The notes: generated by a model not told the origin, from the letters alone. A stretch of 64,000 nt of DNA from Myxacorys almedinensis A (GCF_010091945.1 NZ_WVIE01000003.1:62001-126000); one strand, 5' to 3'. Positions 1-9,503 are shown, numbered from the stretch's first letter. Program-made: numbers and translations.

Positions 1-74
1 GCAACTTGCACAAAGTAAGCTACAGTTGGAGTCAAATTTTTAAGGCGTTAATTCCCCCTTTGGCGTGACCTCAA

Positions 75-1079
75 ATGACAACTCAATCCCCCGCTAAATC
101 TTTGACTGTTGACCCGTTTGCTGTCGATACCGATGTTGATACGATTGATGTCGATACTTCTGATATAACCGCCCTTGAAGATGAAGATCTTTCTCCCGAA
201 GGATTAGCAAAAGCATTGCGCGGTAAAGCAGGCGAGTATATGGGTCTATCAGATGACTCGGTTGGAATGTTTTTACGGGAAATGGCTCGCTACCCATTGC
301 TTACTCAAGCTCAAGAAATTGAACTGGCGCGAGAAATTGCCAAAGGCGGCATCAAAGGTGAACAGGCAAAACGGAGATTAGTTAGAGCAAACCTTCGCCT
401 TGTGGTGTCGATCGCTAAGAAGTATCTCAATCGCGGCGTGCCGTTTTTAGATCTCATCCAAGAAGGAGCGATGGGATTGATGAGAGCGGCAGAAAAGTTT
501 GACTATGAGCGGGGCTATAAATTCTCAACCTATGCATACTGGTGGATTCGCCAAGGCATTACCCGTGCGATCGCATCTCAATCTCGGACGGTGCGGTTAC
601 CGGTGCATATGGTTGAAAAACTGAACCAGGTGCGGAAGGTGCGGCAATCGCTGTCTCAAACCTTGGGACGCAAGCCCAATAAGGCAGAACTCGCCGCCGC
701 GCTTGATATGGATGAAGACAAACTAGAACAGGTTCTAGATGTCAGTCAGCGCACGTTGTCGCTTCATGCGTGGGTTGGGCGAGACGAAGATACGGAACTG
801 ATGCAGTTGATCGAAGATGCCGACAATGTTGCCCCCAATGACAACTTAGACCACAAATTGTTGTGCGATCGCCTCGGTTCTGTTCTCGAACATTTAAGCG
901 ATCGCGAGCGGGAAATTATCAAGCTCAGATTTGGCTTAACCGATGGTCAGCACTATACCTTGAGTGAAATTGGGCAAATTTATGACTTATCGCGGGAGCG
1001 CGTGCGCCAGATTCAGGCAAAGGCGATGCGTAAGCTACGTCATCCTCGCCGCCAAGCCTTGCTAAAAGACTGGATGTAA
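75..1079 (+). CDS. RNA polymerase sigma factor, group 2 sigma-70 (SigB/C/D-like)
   Basis: This is a non-essential-type primary-like sigma factor that directs RNA polymerase to -10/-35 promoters. At 334 residues it lacks the long region 1.1 and spacer of the housekeeping RpoD. Region 1.2 lies near residues 62-90 ([12 protein letters not shown]). Region 2 is near 105-165, with the strongly conserved [18 protein letters not shown] and [14 protein letters not shown]. Region 3 follows, and region 4 at the C-terminus has the helix-turn-helix [19 protein letters not shown]. The length and these motifs match cyanobacterial group 2 factors used in stress, carbon/nitrogen or dark responses. Which paralogue (SigB, C, D or E) cannot be told from this window. 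The start ATG has no clear Shine-Dalgarno site. The acidic N-terminus (residues 12-45, rich in D, V and T) is variable in this family. Confidence 0.95.
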   Translation: MTTQSPAKSLTVDPFAVDTDVDTIDVDTSDITALEDEDLSPEGLAKALRGKAGEYMGLSDDSVGMFLREMARYPLLTQAQEIELAREIAKGGIKGEQAKRRLVRANLRLVVSIAKKYLNRGVPFLDLIQEGAMGLMRAAEKFDYERGYKFSTYAYWWIRQGITRAIASQSRTVRLPVHMVEKLNQVRKVRQSLSQTLGRKPNKAELAAALDMDEDKLEQVLDVSQRTLSLHAWVGRDEDTELMQLIEDADNVAPNDNLDHKLLCDRLGSVLEHLSDREREIIKLRFGLTDGQHYTLSEIGQIYDLSRERVRQIQAKAMRKLRHPRRQALLKDWM

Positions 1080-1693
1080 ATGAATGGCGGCTTCAGGTTT
1101 AAGGTGATTTCGACGGTACGAATGCTGGTGTAATAGCCATATTTTGTCCCGATCGATTCAGTGCAAATAAGATACTCAGACTCCATTTCACCGTTGGCTG
1201 ATCTAACTGCTTTGCTCTCAAGCTTGAGTTCTAAGTTAGTTGCTAAGAGTAATGTAGAGCGTTGCCTGAGTTGCCATTAGTCAACAATTACCATTAGGCA
1301 GTTCGCTAAAAAGGTTGTAGTTCAACCAAATCGACAATTCAAATCGACGGTTCAAATTGGCTTTTTTCTGCGATCGCGGCGATCAGATTAGCAGTTTGTC
1401 CCTAGAAATGCTCAGATTATGGTGGCTTGACCAGACTGATCAAGCGATCGATTTCAATTCATGCTTGCAAAAAATTGCTGCTCTTAGTTCGATTTCAAAC
1501 CTATAAATGGTTTTTCAACTAACCCAATCAAGGAAGCTTCATAGACTATTTACATCGGGGCTAAACTGCGGTTACATCTACGCCGAATTGCGTAACTTTA
1601 CGGCTTTTGGGGCAGCTTCTTGCAACACCTAAATTAACGTAATCCCTTCGGTAGAGGACTGCAAATGCACAAAGTTCTACACTTTTACAACGA
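1080..1693. other. Intergenic, 614 bases, nothing identified
   Basis: This gap lies between the sigma factor and the response regulator. I see no convincing open reading frame, tRNA or strong terminator. A short imperfect direct repeat around AAATCGAC occurs near 1328-1350. The last 200 bases presumably hold the promoter of the downstream response regulator, but no box is clear. Confidence 0.5.
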
Positions 1694-2128
1694 ATGAGTA
1701 ACTCTGCCCGATTGCGTCCTATGTTGTCTTGTGAGCAAAAAGTGTTGCGTGTCTTAGTTGTCGATGATCATGAGCTAACCCGCTTTAGCCTAAAGTTAGC
1801 TCTTCAAAGTCAAGCCGATATTGAATTGGTAGGCTTGGCGAGTAATGGTCGAGAGGCTGTAGAAATGGCGAACCGCTATTCGCCAGATGTGATTATTCTG
1901 GATCTGCAAATGCCAGTGATGGATGGACTCACCGCTTCGTCAGAAATCAAGACTCTGTATCCCAACACCCGCATCCTTGCTTACTCGTCTCTCGAAGACC
2001 CCCAAACCGAAGTGATGCTGCAAACCGCGAAGGTAGATGCATTTTGCAAGAAAGATACAGCAATGAAAGATCTCATCGCTATGGTGAATAAGCTAGGCAA
2101 CCACACAGACGATGGGGCGAGCCGATAA
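1694..2128 (+). CDS. Single-domain response regulator (NarL-type receiver without output domain)
   Basis: This is a phosphoacceptor receiver of a two-component system. The 144 residues hold only the receiver. The acidic pair is D24-D25 in LVVDDHE, the phosphorylation site is D70 in VIILDLQMPVMDG, the conserved Ser/Thr is around S98, and the lysine is at 119-120 in FCKKD. The sequence resembles NarL/FixJ receivers, but it stops before any LuxR-type DNA-binding domain. It therefore probably acts by protein-protein interaction or as a phosphate sink. No histidine kinase is adjacent, so its partner is unknown. The convergent gene downstream ends 19 bases away. Confidence 0.9.
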   Translation: MSNSARLRPMLSCEQKVLRVLVVDDHELTRFSLKLALQSQADIELVGLASNGREAVEMANRYSPDVIILDLQMPVMDGLTASSEIKTLYPNTRILAYSSLEDPQTEVMLQTAKVDAFCKKDTAMKDLIAMVNKLGNHTDDGASR

Positions 2129-2147
2129 GGTCTACAAAACACTTGCT

Positions 2148-2573
2148 CTACCGTTTCTGCGGCGCAATTGAGAGTGTATAAGGGTTTTGCCCTTGAGCAC
2201 GATCGCCAACAAACACAGAGTAAGTGCCTTTCGTCCAGCGTCCCGGAATTTCGATTTTGCCTTTCGAGAGTTTGTCTGCCTGTAGGCAAATATTTTGTCC
2301 TTGAAGCCCAGTGATGAGCAGCGTTGGCGCACCTGCACCTTGCAAACTGAGACGGAGATTGGTGTCGGCAGTCACCTGAATGGTATGGTTTGGCATCTTT
2401 GCAATGTAGCCAGCGCAGCCCGCGTCTTTCCTGGTGCCTCCAGAGGTGCCGCTCAAGGAAATAGATTGAGAGCCAGGCGAAATAGAAACGGGTTGGCTTG
2501 CCGCCAATCCTGACAGCGCAAACACGGTCGCGATCGCGGTTGGAATAATTGACCACTGAGCAGAGAGTTTCAT
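2148..2573 (-). CDS. Small secreted protein, function unknown
   Basis: The likely start is the ATG at 2573, which gives 141 residues beginning MKLSAQWSIIPTAIATVFAL. This is a typical signal peptide ending near the Ala-rich stretch before QPVSISPG, so the protein is exported. A longer reading frame to 2627 adds 18 residues before the signal and is less likely. The mature part is rich in Ser, Gly and beta-prone stretches (TIQVTADTNLRLSLQG, GTYSVFVGDR). It has two cysteines and resembles small beta-sandwich secreted proteins that bind at the cell surface or in the periplasm. I do not recognise the family. It stands alone, convergent with the response regulator. Confidence 0.7.
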   Translation of the reverse strand: MKLSAQWSIIPTAIATVFALSGLAASQPVSISPGSQSISLSGTSGGTRKDAGCAGYIAKMPNHTIQVTADTNLRLSLQGAGAPTLLITGLQGQNICLQADKLSKGKIEIPGRWTKGTYSVFVGDRAQGQNPYTLSIAPQKR

Positions 2574-2689
2574 AAGTGTTCCGGGGCTAACTGAGCTATT
2601 TTCAGTATGAACAGTTACGAAAAGCAACTCATGGTGAGATGTTCATCTTGTTTAAGTGGCACCTACTGAGAAGGCGGCGGGGTGGAACG

Positions 2690-4546
2690 TTAAGACGTTT
2701 GATAGCGATCTAAAAGTTGGGGGAGATAGTCGTATCCGTCTACGCCAATTTCTGAGATCAGCCGCGATCGCTGCTCCGTTAAAATTTGCTGAAATTGCTC
2801 GCCTAGCTGACCGCGCAAAATGCTGAGTAAGCCTGCGGTTTGTCGCCACTCGGCTGACCCCATTTGCTCTAGCTGGTAGGTAGACAGCGCCCCACACACG
2901 ATGGCACTGTCATAGGTTTTGAGTTGGTAGAAGGCTTCGGCAAAGGTCGCAAGGCTCACCGCCTGGAGGTAGGCATCTCCGGCGGCGGCGGCTAACTGTC
3001 TGCCGTTTTCGAGGTGAAGTAGGGCTTGGTCTGGCTTGCCCAACGTCACATAAGCGCTGCCTAAACTGATAGAACAAAGGGCTTTACTTTGCCCATCTCC
3101 CAGGCGATCGCTGAGGGCTAATCCTTGTTCTAGATAGGCGATTGCCTGTTCATAGCGCTCTGGTTCGGCTTCTAAGTGTTGGGCTTGGAACACTTCGCTG
3201 TAGCCTAGGTTGGCAAGCGCGTTGGCTTCTCCCATGCGATCGCCGGTTTGCCGACTTAGCACTAGCGCACGCTGAGCATACCTGATCGCTTCAGTGTAGT
3301 TTTTCTCGTTAACATAAATGCGGCTGAGATGATTTAGGTTTGCAATCTCGCACCTGCGATCGCCTGCTTCTTGAGCAATGTCTTTAGCCGTGACGTGTAA
3401 TTCTTTTGCCGTTTCCAAAGCGCCGACGACGCGCTGAGTTGAGCCAAGCAGGGTCAAGATTCTGGCTTGTTCTTGGGTGCCCTCGGCGCGTTTGAGGGGT
3501 TCGCTCAAATAGTTCATGGCATCTCGGAAATAGTCTCCGGTAAACGAGGCAAAAAAGGTGCCATACAGTGGAAAATAATCGCGCTGGGCAAAGACTCGCA
3601 GCCCTTGGATGGTCATCCGAAAGGAGGCTTCCGTAAACCGCTCACGGTTGATCGAATTTAACAACGCCGATTGCTGAAACCCGTTGGCAAGCTGTGACCA
3701 AAGAATCCCAAAGGTGAGAAAGACCGACACCGAGAGTTGAGTTCCGATTTTGGAACTGTACGCCTGATTTTCTGCCCAATTGACCAAACCCCGTTGAAGG
3801 GTTTGCAGCGCGATCGCAGCTTCGATCCAGTCTGCCAGGGTCACGTCTGATCGATGAGATGCCCACGCGATCGCCGATTCTTCTCGGTTCAACGCTTCAA
3901 AAAACGACTTGAGAAACTTTCCAACAGGCTGCTTTGACCAGAGTTCCCACGGTTTGACTCCTGGCGTGCTCCCAAAGCCCATTTGCTCTTGTCCATACAT
4001 CCAACTAATCAAATAGGGCTGGAGGTGAGACCACGAGGCTAACCCGCGAGTGATGCCTTCAGAAATTTGCGCCAGTTCGTGCTGGGTGGCGGCATCAGAA
4101 ACTGGATATTGGCGCAGGGTGGTTGCGAGGTGCTGAAGGGCTTCGGCGTTGAGGCTGTGAGGGCGGTTGGGATCGCTGATGCTGAGAACTGCCAGCAAAC
4201 GGTCTGAGGGGTCGGCTTGCAGAATTTGATTGACCGCCGCCGCGATCGCACCGCGTGCCTGATTTTCGGTTTGCCACCGTTCCCATTCGCCTTGAATCGT
4301 TTTGATCGCGCGCAAACTGCGAGTGGCTTTCGCTTGTTTTAGTTCATCGTCTGACTTGGCATCGCGCTCTAGGGTAGTGGTGCGATCGCGCAAACTAATT
4401 TCAAAACTGTCTCCGCTATTGGGTTCAATATCTTGCACCAGCAGTTGATAGACCTGCTCTTTTGAACGAATGTTGCCCTTGAGAGTTTGCTGAATGATGT
4501 GGTTGAGCAATTCGGTATAGCGATCGCGTAGGGCTTGGTCAGACAT
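2690..4546 (-). CDS. TPR-repeat protein
   Basis: This 618-residue cytoplasmic protein has no signal peptide. The N-terminal 370 residues are helical and unrecognised, with an acidic or charged start (MSDQALRDRYTELLNHIIQQ). Residues about 370-560 form tandem tetratricopeptide repeats with the NLGYSEV, ALSDRLGD, SLGSAYVTLGKPDQAL and AIRYAQRAL signatures, which build a protein-interaction solenoid. Such long TPR proteins are abundant in cyanobacteria and usually serve as scaffolds. No enzyme domain is visible and no operon partner suggests a pathway. The frame and start ATG are clear. Confidence 0.85.
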   Translation of the reverse strand: MSDQALRDRYTELLNHIIQQTLKGNIRSKEQVYQLLVQDIEPNSGDSFEISLRDRTTTLERDAKSDDELKQAKATRSLRAIKTIQGEWERWQTENQARGAIAAAVNQILQADPSDRLLAVLSISDPNRPHSLNAEALQHLATTLRQYPVSDAATQHELAQISEGITRGLASWSHLQPYLISWMYGQEQMGFGSTPGVKPWELWSKQPVGKFLKSFFEALNREESAIAWASHRSDVTLADWIEAAIALQTLQRGLVNWAENQAYSSKIGTQLSVSVFLTFGILWSQLANGFQQSALLNSINRERFTEASFRMTIQGLRVFAQRDYFPLYGTFFASFTGDYFRDAMNYLSEPLKRAEGTQEQARILTLLGSTQRVVGALETAKELHVTAKDIAQEAGDRRCEIANLNHLSRIYVNEKNYTEAIRYAQRALVLSRQTGDRMGEANALANLGYSEVFQAQHLEAEPERYEQAIAYLEQGLALSDRLGDGQSKALCSISLGSAYVTLGKPDQALLHLENGRQLAAAAGDAYLQAVSLATFAEAFYQLKTYDSAIVCGALSTYQLEQMGSAEWRQTAGLLSILRGQLGEQFQQILTEQRSRLISEIGVDGYDYLPQLLDRYQTS

Positions 4547-4990
4547 AGCACTTCATCTTTTAGGATTAATCACGCTCTTTTATTCTATAAACCTTGCACC
4601 AATTCATTGCCGATTCATTGCCGAAGCGATCGCATTGAATAAGGGTTGATTTGCCTATCCAATCGTCGTAATATCTCGTTAGTTGCCCGACATATCAAGT
4701 TTTTTGGCTGTTTTGCGGTAGCTTTAGCAAGCCTTTTAGAGGCTATATTTTTTGAAACTGGGTCACAAATTTAGGACGCTTTGAAGCTGTCGGTTAACCC
4801 GCTTTTTTCAACCTTTTGGCACACGCTGTACTCTTCTATTTGTGCCTTTTGGTAATTGTCAATTCCCTGCCTAAAGTTTACAAAGTTTGAGTATTATGAG
4901 TAATAAGTTTTAGACCCTTTGGGCGGATCAAAACTACGATTTGCATCGTCCAAGCTTCTAAACGGTGATGGGTGAATGAGGAGTGAATGA
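4547..4990. other. Divergent intergenic region between TPR and outer-membrane-like genes
   Basis: The genes on each side are transcribed away from this gap, so it should hold two promoters. A perfect tandem duplication of an 11-bp unit (ATTCATTGCCG) lies at 4602-4623, about 55 bases upstream of the TPR gene start. A good ribosome binding site GAGGAG (4978-4983) precedes the ATG at 4991. I identify nothing else. Confidence 0.55.
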
Positions 4991-5530
4991 ATGAACTACG
5001 ATAAATCGTCTGGTCTGCATGTTCAACTGAAAGCGCTCTCAGCCAAGCTGGTTTTGTTTATGGCGGCAGGGTTGGCTGTGGTCGGTTATCAAACGTCTGC
5101 CTCTGCCCAAGCTGCCTATGGAAGCTACATTGGGGTCGGGCCAGCCTTTGGGCTAACCGAAGGGAGTCAAGAAGATGAAAATCGGCAGGTTGCGGGGGTT
5201 GTTGCGGCTCGCTACAAGTTCCTGAGATCTCCGATTTCTGCCCGTGCCCAAGCGTTTATTGGAGATGGGCTAACGCTGGTTCCCACCGTTTCTTATGATT
5301 ACCCCCTTAACTGGCAAACAGATGTGTATTTGGGGGCAGGGGCATCGATTCCGATCGGCGGCAGTACCGTTTTAGGTAACAAAACCAGCTTTGCGCTTCA
5401 ACCTGGGATTGACTACACGTTGCCAAACAGCAATTTGGTTGTGTTTGGAAATGCGGTCATTTCGTTTGGTGGCTATCGAAGTGGTGGAGCCGCAACATCG
5501 TTGCAAGGCGGTGTGGGTTTGCGCTTTTAA
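4991..5530 (+). CDS. Probable outer-membrane or secreted beta-barrel protein
   Basis: This 179-residue exported protein has a signal peptide of about 39 residues (hydrophobic LVLFMAAGLAVVGY, cleavage near SASAQA). The mature chain is dominated by amphipathic beta-strand patterns (ARYKFL, ISARAQAFIG, TVSYDYPL, DVYLGAGASIPIG) and ends GGVGLRF. A C-terminal Phe after alternating residues is the classical outer-membrane insertion signal. The size would fit an 8-strand barrel. I do not recognise a named family. The start is fixed by the GAGGAG site 7 bases upstream of the ATG. It is followed by a compound palindromic element and the convergent hopene cyclase gene. Confidence 0.75.
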   Translation: MNYDKSSGLHVQLKALSAKLVLFMAAGLAVVGYQTSASAQAAYGSYIGVGPAFGLTEGSQEDENRQVAGVVAARYKFLRSPISARAQAFIGDGLTLVPTVSYDYPLNWQTDVYLGAGASIPIGGSTVLGNKTSFALQPGIDYTLPNSNLVVFGNAVISFGGYRSGGAATSLQGGVGLRF

Positions 5531-5570
5531 AAGGACGATATTTGTTGCCGTTCGTAAAATGCTGAGTGTT

Positions 5571-5646
5571 GCCCTCACCCTACCCCTCTCCCACTGGAGA
5601 GGGAGCAGGACTCTGGTTCTAGGGTCTGGTTCTAGGGGGTGAGGGC
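5571..5646. repeat. Compound palindrome (cyanobacterial-type repeat/terminator)
   Basis: Outer arms GCCCTCACCC(TA) at 5571-5582 and (TA)GGGGGTGAGGGC ending at 5646 enclose an inner perfect hairpin, CCCTCTCC / GGAGAGGG (5584-5591 and 5596-5603, loop CACT). A 13-bp unit TCTGGTTCTAGGG is tandemly duplicated inside (5612-5637). Elements of this GAGGGG/GGGTGAGGG style recur between genes in many cyanobacterial genomes. Here it sits between convergent genes and could act as a bidirectional terminator. Confidence 0.7.
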
Positions 5647-5672
5647 TTCCGTTTAATTGTGCCTAATTGCAC

Positions 5673-7676
5673 CTACTGGTTTACCCGCGATTTAGCCTTG
5701 GCGGTTTGATATCGCCCCAACGCCGTCAATGGAAAGTGCTGAAAGTAAAGATGATATTTTAGGTAGAAGTGCCCCGGAAAGCCGGTTCCGGTGAAGTAAT
5801 CTTCGCGCCATGCGCCATTGTCTCCCTGCGTCTTGATCAACCATTCAACGCCTCGATCGATCGCGCCCCAAACAGACTCTCCCAAGGCTTCTGCGGCGGC
5901 GAGCAACCCACTCACGGCCCAAGCGGTTTGCGATGCGGTGCTTTCTCCTTTGCCTTTGAGAGCGGGATTTTTATAGCTCTCGCAGGTTTCGCCCCACCCT
6001 CCATCGGGGTTTTGGCACTGCACCAGCCAAGTTGCACCCCGGTAAATGGCTTGCCGATGGGTGGTTGGAGCTACGATCGCAAGGGCTGATAAAGCGCCAC
6101 TCGTGCCATAAATGTAGTTCACCCCCCACCGCCCAAACCATGAGCCATCGGGTTCTTGGGCGCGGGCGAGGTAGGTTAGGGCACGCTCAGTTTGTGCCGG
6201 ACTCAGCCCTGCAACCAAACTCGGATCGAGGGATGCCGTTTCCAATCGTCCTAACATTTCTAAAACTCGTGCCGTAACATCTGCTGTGTTGGGATCGATC
6301 ATGGCTTTGAGATCGCCGTAAGGAACGGCATTGATCCAGTCTTGATCGTTATCGAGATCAAACGCTGCCCAGCCTCCCGGTTTGCACTGCATGGTGCTGA
6401 TCCACTCTACGGCACGTTTGATGGCTTGTTCGGTCGATCGGGGGTTGGGCATGGCGAGGTTAGCGAGTGCCATCACCACCACCGCCGTATCATCCACGTC
6501 GGGATAAAATCGATTGTCAAATTCAAATGCCCAGCCTCCTGGCTTGCCGACGGTGTTTTTTACTGCCCAATCGCCATAGTCGAGAATTTGCCGATCTAGA
6601 AGCCACTGTCCGGCTTTGGTCAGGGCGGGATGGTCGGCAGCCATGCCCGACTCGACGAGCGATCGCATCACCAACGCCGTATCCCACACCGGAGAAACAC
6701 AGGCTTGCATGCGGTAGGTGTCGTCTGTTTCGAGGGCAAAGTTGTCGATCGCGTGGAGTCCTCGTTCCACGATTGGGTCAGCAGCATCGTAGCCCAAGCA
6801 GCGCAATGCCAGCATCGAGTTCAGCATTGCCGGGATAATGCCGCCCCAGTCGCCTGTGGGTTCTTGCCGCTCTAAAATCCACTGTTCCGCCGCGTTTAGC
6901 CCCGCTTCCCGAAACGGAACTAAATTCCAGTCTTCTGCAACCTTAAATGCCTTGTCTAAACTGAGAAACACATCTGACCAGTCAGAATTGCTCGGCAGTT
7001 CGTAGTTTGCGTGGGCAATGCCTTCGACATAAAGTTCATCTAAGGTGATGGTTGGGCTGGTGATAAACACAGGCTTGCGATCGAACACCACCAGCAGCGG
7101 AACCGTACTCCCCCGTGCCCAACTTGACATTTCATAAATGCTGAAGCTATGCCCTGAGAAAAATGGCTCTGAGCCAAACGGATTGGGCAGTTCGACCTTC
7201 AGCGACGGCAGCAGCATAAGCCAGGGTGGAATCGACGGTAGCCCGCGCCAGTCGTAGCAGCCAATTAGGGCTAGGTGAAACTTGGTGAAGATTCGCGTTT
7301 GGGTGATGCCACCACGCGATAGAATGACCTCTTTTGCCCGCAGCAGTGCCGGATCGTGGGCAGGAACGCCTAGCAACCGCAGCGCCATGTAGGTTTCTAC
7401 GGTGACGTTGAGATCGCCACCATCCCCATACCAAAGTTCCCAACCGCCATGATCACGCTGCTGCGATCGCAGGTATTTCTCTGCTTTATCGAGGGGGCGA
7501 GACTGATCGGTGCCCCAAATCTTATGCAGCAAAACTGCTTCTGCTGTCATCGTTACGTTTGATTCGAGTTCTGCCCACCAATGCCCTTCCGGTTTCTGAA
7601 TTGATAATAAGTAGGTTTGGCTAGCGTTGATAGCGCGCTCTAAAAGCGAGATTTCCGCTCGATTCTCTAATTGCAT
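5673..7676 (-). CDS. shc: Squalene-hopene cyclase
   Basis: This enzyme cyclises squalene to hopene, the committed step of hopanoid synthesis, at the cytoplasmic membrane. The catalytic acid motif DVDDTA lies at about residue 393, decoded at 6481-6500. Several QW motifs of the prenyl-cyclase fold are visible (QKPEGHWW, QEPTGDWGG, QCKPGGWAAFD, QNPDGGWGE, QGDNGAW). The length of about 667 residues matches the family. I chose the ATG at 7676 because GGGGAG lies 4 bases upstream; a GTG at 7688 would add four residues. The neighbouring genes are not terpenoid genes, so it is probably monocistronic. Confidence 0.97.
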   Translation of the reverse strand: MQLENRAEISLLERAINASQTYLLSIQKPEGHWWAELESNVTMTAEAVLLHKIWGTDQSRPLDKAEKYLRSQQRDHGGWELWYGDGGDLNVTVETYMALRLLGVPAHDPALLRAKEVILSRGGITQTRIFTKFHLALIGCYDWRGLPSIPPWLMLLPSLKVELPNPFGSEPFFSGHSFSIYEMSSWARGSTVPLLVVFDRKPVFITSPTITLDELYVEGIAHANYELPSNSDWSDVFLSLDKAFKVAEDWNLVPFREAGLNAAEQWILERQEPTGDWGGIIPAMLNSMLALRCLGYDAADPIVERGLHAIDNFALETDDTYRMQACVSPVWDTALVMRSLVESGMAADHPALTKAGQWLLDRQILDYGDWAVKNTVGKPGGWAFEFDNRFYPDVDDTAVVVMALANLAMPNPRSTEQAIKRAVEWISTMQCKPGGWAAFDLDNDQDWINAVPYGDLKAMIDPNTADVTARVLEMLGRLETASLDPSLVAGLSPAQTERALTYLARAQEPDGSWFGRWGVNYIYGTSGALSALAIVAPTTHRQAIYRGATWLVQCQNPDGGWGETCESYKNPALKGKGESTASQTAWAVSGLLAAAEALGESVWGAIDRGVEWLIKTQGDNGAWREDYFTGTGFPGHFYLKYHLYFQHFPLTALGRYQTAKAKSRVNQ

Positions 7677-8112
7677 ATTGCTCCCCACTTACTCAATATT
7701 TATTGCAGTTGCTTATACATTTATAGATAGATTAATAGGTCTTATGCAATTGAGAAGACAGCCCTCGTGAAATGGAGTAAAAACGAACGAGAGAGCCTTG
7801 AGCTATACCTTAAGTCGATGAACTCAATTAAATAAATTTGCAATAAATTTGCTTTGTCATCCTCAAACAAACTATGCGCCCAAGTTACGAATCTTTTCCT
7901 CGAAAATTTTATAACTTTTAATTAAGTTTATGAAGATAAAAAGTACCTGAGTACGGTCTTGTACTGACGGCTGCATAAAGACCAAACTATTCTTGGGTCA
8001 GACGGAGATCTGTTCCATTATCGATTTCTTATAAAACATTCCGAGACTATGAGAGGCTGCTAGGCGGCAATGCCCCAACCTAGCTATTAGGAACCTTTAG
8101 CATAAAATTGCA
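7677..8112. other. Divergent intergenic region, no gene seen
   Basis: This 436-base AT-rich gap separates the divergent hopene cyclase and receiver genes. It must contain promoters for both. No open reading frame, repeat or clear operator is visible. Confidence 0.5.
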
Positions 8113-8577
8113 ATGGATAATTTTTCTTTGCTGCTCGATGGGCTGCAAGTGCTAGTCGTTGATCCCCACGCCGACTCCAGACGGTTGTTGTCTACTTTGT
8201 TTGCTCTGTATGGTGTTGAGACCTTTGAGGTGGAAACCGCGCAACAAGCCATAGACCTTCTAAGCCATACTCAGCCCTACATGGTGATCAGCGAACTTTA
8301 CTTGCCTGATCAAGGGGTTTATTCCCTGATGGACACGGTGAAAAAGATTGAGCACGCGCGCCATATTCGGTTGCCTGCCATAGCCCTGACTTCCTTTGCC
8401 AGAGATTGCGATCGCAGCAGCGCGATCGCGGCTGGGTTCTCCCGATATGTTTCAAAACCCTGCAATCTTGATGACCTCCTGGAAATTGTGGCAGATCTAG
8501 CCCATCGAGAGCCATATACCTACGAGACCGATTTTCTTACAGAGGATCTAATTTCCGCTTTGAGATACGCTCAGTAG
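8113..8577 (+). CDS. Atypical receiver-domain protein with Glu in place of the phosphoacceptor Asp
   Basis: This 154-residue single receiver has the fold of cyanobacterial CheY-like domains (QVLVVDPHADSRRLL at 12-26, Thr93, Lys115 in YVSKP). Two key residues differ. The second acid of the active-site pair is Pro18, and the phosphoacceptor position in VISELYLPDQG is Glu61 instead of Asp. Such pseudo-receivers generally cannot be phosphorylated, and Glu can mimic the phosphorylated state, so the protein is probably constitutively signalling or regulated in another way. A Crp-type regulator starts 23 bases downstream on the same strand, so the two are likely cotranscribed and may act together. 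Confidence 0.85.
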   Translation: MDNFSLLLDGLQVLVVDPHADSRRLLSTLFALYGVETFEVETAQQAIDLLSHTQPYMVISELYLPDQGVYSLMDTVKKIEHARHIRLPAIALTSFARDCDRSSAIAAGFSRYVSKPCNLDDLLEIVADLAHREPYTYETDFLTEDLISALRYAQ

Positions 8578-8600
8578 ATCCTCGTTTTAAGGGAACGCTT

Positions 8601-9302
8601 GTGACCGATGAAAACCGTCTCCTTGGGTTGCTACCAAAGGAGATATACGAACACCTTAACCCCGATCTAGAACGAGTTTCCCTAACACGAGACACTATCC
8701 TTCATCATCCGGGTCAAGCTATTCAATATGTCTATTTCCCGATTGATTGTTTGCTATCCGTCACAATGACGATGAACAATGGCGCAACGACCGAAGTTGC
8801 ACTGCTGGGAAAGTTTGAAGCGTTGGGCATCCAAGCTGTGATCAGCAGCAGACCAACCGTTGCTCAAACGACAGATCTGGTTCAAAAAGAGGGCGACGCG
8901 TTCCAAATCAAGGCTGAAATCCTTCGTCATGAGTTTAACCACAGCCAAGAACTGCGAGATCTCTTGCTAGATTACACTCAAGCCCTGATCGCCCAGATTT
9001 CTCAAACATCTGCCTGCAACAGCCTCCATACGCTAGAGCAACGGTTTGCGCGCTGGCTGTTAGAACTGCAAGACCGGATTGAGTCAGACGATATCAAGAT
9101 CACACAAGAGTTTATCTCCCACATGCTGGGGGTGCGGCGAGCAGGGGTGACTCAAGCGGCTCAAAAGTTCAAAGAGAAAGGCTTGATTTCCTATCGGCGG
9201 GGACACATTCAAATTCTCGATCAACAGGGGCTAGAATCAACCGCCTGTGAATGCTTTGGCTGCCTCAAGAAAGAGTACGATCGCTTGCTTGGCGGAAAGT
9301 AG
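8601..9302 (+). CDS. Crp/Fnr-family transcriptional regulator
   Basis: This 233-residue DNA-binding regulator has an N-terminal cyclic-nucleotide-binding-like beta-roll (residues about 15-130) that lacks the conserved cAMP phosphate-binding Arg-Ala signature. It belongs to the large cNMP-like group of unknown ligand. The C-terminal winged helix-turn-helix is at about 160-220 (ITQEFISHMLGVRRAGVTQAAQKFKE split across the recognition helix). The C-terminus carries a Cys cluster, CECFGC. Whether it binds metal or a redox signal is unknown. The start is GTG, preceded by AAGGGA. It lies 23 bases after the atypical receiver gene. Confidence 0.9.
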   Translation: MTDENRLLGLLPKEIYEHLNPDLERVSLTRDTILHHPGQAIQYVYFPIDCLLSVTMTMNNGATTEVALLGKFEALGIQAVISSRPTVAQTTDLVQKEGDAFQIKAEILRHEFNHSQELRDLLLDYTQALIAQISQTSACNSLHTLEQRFARWLLELQDRIESDDIKITQEFISHMLGVRRAGVTQAAQKFKEKGLISYRRGHIQILDQQGLESTACECFGCLKKEYDRLLGGK

Positions 9303-9420
9303 GAATATTACAGCGATTTTCAGATGATACGTTTAATCTAACAGGTGAATGATTAATGAGGCGCGATCGCGAGGCGTCATACCTAATTAATTTTTCACGG
9401 CGACAGATCTCTCGGTTCCC

Positions 9421-9503
9421 CTGCCTACGGCATCCCCCCTGGGTCAGGAGAGACTTTCCGGCTCCTCTCCTGACCAAAGGAGGAGTTGGGGGAGGTCGCA
9501 GGT
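9421..9503. repeat. Nested inverted repeat downstream of the Crp-type gene
   Basis: A perfect 11-bp inverted repeat, GGTCAGGAGAG (9443-9453) and CTCTCCTGACC (9466-9476), is nested inside C-run/G-run arms (9435-9440 with 9489-9493) and outer CCTGC/GCAGG arms (9421-9425, 9499-9503). The nested architecture resembles the element at 5571-5646. It lies between convergent genes, so it may terminate transcription of the Crp-type gene. Confidence 0.65.

Noticed and set aside
1981-2556. Long minus-strand frame overlapping the response regulator
   Set aside because: It lies across the receiver gene and the small secreted gene in another frame and has no motifs; both overlapped genes have better evidence.
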